From Oscillospiraceae bacterium (lineage in GTDB: Bacteria; Bacillota; Clostridia; Oscillospirales; Oscillospiraceae), in contig CACYLY010000008.1 of assembly GCA_902775355.1 (NCBI GenBank), positions 1-64,000 on the forward strand: 64,000 bases of DNA, read 5' to 3'. Position numbers and translations under genes: made by a program. Of this stretch, positions 61,787 through 64,000 are shown one piece after another; position 1 is the stretch's first letter, and the number at the start of each line of letters is the position of its first letter. Under the pieces are notes generated by a model, which was not told the DNA's origin, did no database searches, and worked only from the letters and a program-made list of their open reading frames with translations.

Positions 61787-62612
61787 TGTTCTCGGCCTCC
61801 TTCCCTGTCAGCTCCGCAACGGCGGCCAGATACTGCGCCTCATTGGGCGCCTTGCCGTGCCAGCCGGCGTCGTTTTCCATGAACGACACGCCCTTGCCCT
61901 TGACCGTGCGCAGCAGGATCACGCTGGGCTGCGCCTTCGTCGCTCTCGCCTCGGAAAGCGCGGCGCGGAGCTGGGCGAAATCGTGCCCCTCCGCGTGGAT
62001 CACATGCCAACGGAAGGCGGCGAACTTCTCGTCCAGCGGCGCCGTCGGCATGACCTTTTCGGTGCTGCCGTCGATCTGCAGGCCGTTCACGTCCACCAGC
62101 AGACACAGATTGTCCAGCTTCCATTTGGCGGCGGCCATGGCCGCCTCCCAGACCTGGCCCTCGTCCATCTCGCCGTCGCCGCAGATGGCGTAGGTCCGAT
62201 AGTCCTTGCCCTGCGTTTTGGCCGCCAGCGCCATGCCGACGGCGGCGCTGATGCCCTGGCCCAGGGAGCCGGTGGACATGTCCACGCCGGGGACGTGGGT
62301 CATGTCCGGGTGGCCGGACAGATGGGCCTTGATCGAACGCAGCAGGCGCATATCCTCCTCCGGGAAGAAGCCGCGCAGAGCCAGCACCGCGTACAGCGCC
62401 GGCGCGCAGTGGCCCTTGGAGAGCACGAAGCGGTCCCGCTCCGGGTCCCGGGGCTTGGCGGGGTCGAGGCGCATTTCATCGAAATACAGCGTCGTGAGCG
62501 CGTCCACGCAGCTCAGCGAGCCGCCCGGATGGCCGGACTGCGCGGTGTAGATCCCCTCGAGGATCAAAAGTCGTGCGCGCCGCGCCAGCGCTTCCAATTC
62601 CAGATTTGTCAT
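61779..62612 (-). CDS. Transketolase, N-terminal subunit
   Basis: 277 aa with the thiamine diphosphate and metal-binding domain: SGHPGGSLSCVDALTTLY, DRFVLSKGHCAPALYAVL, STGSLGQGISAAVGMA and the GDGEMDEGQVWEA...N motif. Partner of the next gene. It starts 10 nt after the sugar isomerase stop, so the three are one operon. The presence beside an isomerase suggests a dedicated carbohydrate route rather than the housekeeping pentose phosphate enzyme (inference). Confidence 0.95.
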   Translation of the reverse strand: MTNLELEALARRARLLILEGIYTAQSGHPGGSLSCVDALTTLYFDEMRLDPAKPRDPERDRFVLSKGHCAPALYAVLALRGFFPEEDMRLLRSIKAHLSGHPDMTHVPGVDMSTGSLGQGISAAVGMALAAKTQGKDYRTYAICGDGEMDEGQVWEAAMAAAKWKLDNLCLLVDVNGLQIDGSTEKVMPTAPLDEKFAAFRWHVIHAEGHDFAQLRAALSEARATKAQPSVILLRTVKGKGVSFMENDAGWHGKAPNEAQYLAAVAELTGKEAENNG

Positions 62613-62622
62613 GTCAGCAACC

Positions 62623-64000
62623 TCAGCCCCAGGGGTTTTCCGTGGGATAGGGCAGCGCCTTCGGCTGATTCCAGCCGATATCGCCCACGCCCAGGAACTT
62701 GAAGACCTCGAAGAGCGCCTTGCCGTGATGGCCGAAGGCCACCGCGCCGTGGTGGGGGAAGCGCTTCTGGATCAGCACATGGCGGTAGAAGCGGCCCATC
62801 TCGTGGATGGCGAAGACGCCGATGCCGCCGAAGCTGGTGGTCGCCACCGGAAGGACCTCGCCCTCGGCGATGTAGGAGCGGAGCACGCCCTCGCTGTCGC
62901 ACTGGAGGCGGAAGAAGGTGATCTCGCCCGGCGCGATGTCGCCCTCCAGGGTACCGCGGGTGAAGTCCGGCTCCGATCCGACGGGCTCCAGCAGGCGGTG
63001 CTGGATGAGCTGGTACTTGACCGCGCGATCACTGCACATCTTGCAGCTGGGGGTGTTGCCGCAGTGGAAGCCCATGAAGGTGTCCGTCAACGTGTAGTCG
63101 AACTTGCCCTTGATCTGGCTCTCCCACATCTGCGCGGGGACGGAGTTGTTGATGTCCAGGATGGTCACCGCGTCGCCGGAGACGCAGGCGCCGATGTACT
63201 CCGAGAGCGCGCCGTAAATATCCACCTCGCAGCTCACGGGGATGCCCCGGGCGGCGAGACGGGAGTTCACAAAGCAGGGCTCAAAGCCGAACTGCTGCGG
63301 GAAGGCGGGCCAGCACTTGTCCGCGAAGGCCACATACTTCCGCGCGCCCTTGTGGGCCTCCGCCCAGTCCAGCAGGGTCAGCTCGAACTGCGCCATGCGC
63401 GCCAGCAGGTCGGGGAAGTACCTGCCCTCCCCCATCTCGGCGGCCATGTCGGCGCACACCTCGGGGATGCGGGGATCGTTGGCGTGCTCCTTGTAGCTCA
63501 CCAGCAGGTCCAGCTCGCTGTTCTCCTCGATCTCGATGCCCAGCTCATACAGGCCCTTGATGGGCGCGTTGCAGGCGAAGAAGTCCTGGGGGCGGGGGCC
63601 GAAGGTGATGATCTTCAGATTCTGCACGCCGATGATGGCGCGGGCGATAGGGTAAAACTCTTTGATCTTCTGCCCGATCTCCGCGGCGGTCCCCACGGGA
63701 TACTCGGGGATGTAGCCCTTCAGGTGCCGCATGCCCAGGTTGTAGGAGCAGTTGAGCATGCCGCAGTAGGCGTCGCCCCGGCCGTTGATGAGGTCGCCGT
63801 CGCCCTCGGCGGCGGCCACGAACATGCAGGGGCCGTCAAAGTATTTGGCGATCAGGGTCTCCGGCGTCTCGGGGCCGAAGTTGCCGAGGAACACCACCAG
63901 GGCATTGCAGCCGGCGGCCTTCACGTCCTCCACGGCCTTGAGCATATCTTTTTCGTTTTCCACGGTGACGGGGCACTCGTAGATGTTGCCGCCGCAGGTC
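62623..64000 (-). CDS. L-fucose/L-arabinose isomerase family protein, N-terminus beyond window
   Basis: At least 459 codons, open to the window edge. The frame continues upstream of the GTG at 63963 (TCGGNIYECPVT), so the true start lies outside. ALVVFLGNFGPETPETLIAK, CEVDIYGALSEYIGA, DTFMGFHCGNTPSCKMC and the C-terminal FPHHGAVAFGHHGKALFEV match the fucose/arabinose isomerase fold, a metal-dependent aldose-ketose isomerase. The exact sugar cannot be told. It leads an operon with split transketolase and a lipoprotein. Confidence 0.85.
   Translation of the reverse strand, partial: TCGGNIYECPVTVENEKDMLKAVEDVKAAGCNALVVFLGNFGPETPETLIAKYFDGPCMFVAAAEGDGDLINGRGDAYCGMLNCSYNLGMRHLKGYIPEYPVGTAAEIGQKIKEFYPIARAIIGVQNLKIITFGPRPQDFFACNAPIKGLYELGIEIEENSELDLLVSYKEHANDPRIPEVCADMAAEMGEGRYFPDLLARMAQFELTLLDWAEAHKGARKYVAFADKCWPAFPQQFGFEPCFVNSRLAARGIPVSCEVDIYGALSEYIGACVSGDAVTILDINNSVPAQMWESQIKGKFDYTLTDTFMGFHCGNTPSCKMCSDRAVKYQLIQHRLLEPVGSEPDFTRGTLEGDIAPGEITFFRLQCDSEGVLRSYIAEGEVLPVATTSFGGIGVFAIHEMGRFYRHVLIQKRFPHHGAVAFGHHGKALFEVFKFLGVGDIGWNQPKALPYPTENPWG

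Overview
The window looks like a GC-rich, Gram-positive gut or rumen member of the Clostridia, most like Oscillospiraceae/Ruminococcaceae. This rests on AGGAGG-type ribosome sites, many promoters with 17-bp spacers, the gene order tig-clpP-clpX-lon-engB, a lepB-rbgA-rnhB-yraN operon, a DUF1540 protein, a TIGR03960/DUF2344 pair and dockerin-bearing secreted proteins. I see no tRNA, 5S/16S/23S rRNA, CRISPR array, transposase or phage gene. Family names come from motif recognition by eye; no database was searched.

Layout. 1-3 kb: start of a BspA-type leucine-rich-repeat (LRR) surface protein and a lipoprotein. 3-5.6 kb: an L-serine dehydratase gene flanked by a broken lon fragment and three decayed copies of a polysaccharide deacetylase 3' end. 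5.9-15.6 kb: two very large secreted proteins, both ending in a dockerin; the second also carries a CHAP domain, two C39-like peptidase domains, three InlB-type repeats and a cohesin. 15.8 kb: small XRE regulator. 16-17 kb: non-coding repeat cluster. 17-23.4 kb: protein quality-control block engB, lon, clpX, clpP, tig. 23.5-28.8 kb: phosphoesterase, DUF1540 protein, membrane protein, then yraN-rnhB-rbgA-lepB. 29-34.5 kb (+ strand): glycosyltransferase, PadR-DUF1700-DUF4097 operon, membrane-anchored carboxylesterase, DUF4342 protein. 34.5-35.8 kb: non-coding repeats. 35.8-39.9 kb: glycan genes (GT2, Wzy-like polymerase, GT4) interrupted by a 5'-truncated rplS that keeps its promoter and leader. 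40-42.5 kb: radical SAM pair. 43-50 kb: 2360-aa LRR-dockerin protein. 50-51 kb: hairpin repeats. 51-53 kb: exonuclease and pyruvate kinase. 53-57 kb: CotH, DUF4956, VTC operon. 57.2-64 kb: kinase remnant, GH43, lipoprotein, split transketolase and a sugar isomerase running off the end.

How the parts fit. The most striking theme is extracellular assembly. Three giant secreted proteins share a C-terminal dockerin with the same presumed recognition residues and the same short tail, and one of them also carries a cohesin. That could allow cohesin-dockerin polymerisation of LRR, beta-helix and peptidase modules on the cell surface without any cellulase in view. The second theme is a remodelled chromosome: gene remnants, a truncated ribosomal protein gene at what looks like an ancestral rplS-lepB junction, a foldback element, and many hairpin and heptanucleotide repeats that often begin right after stop codons.
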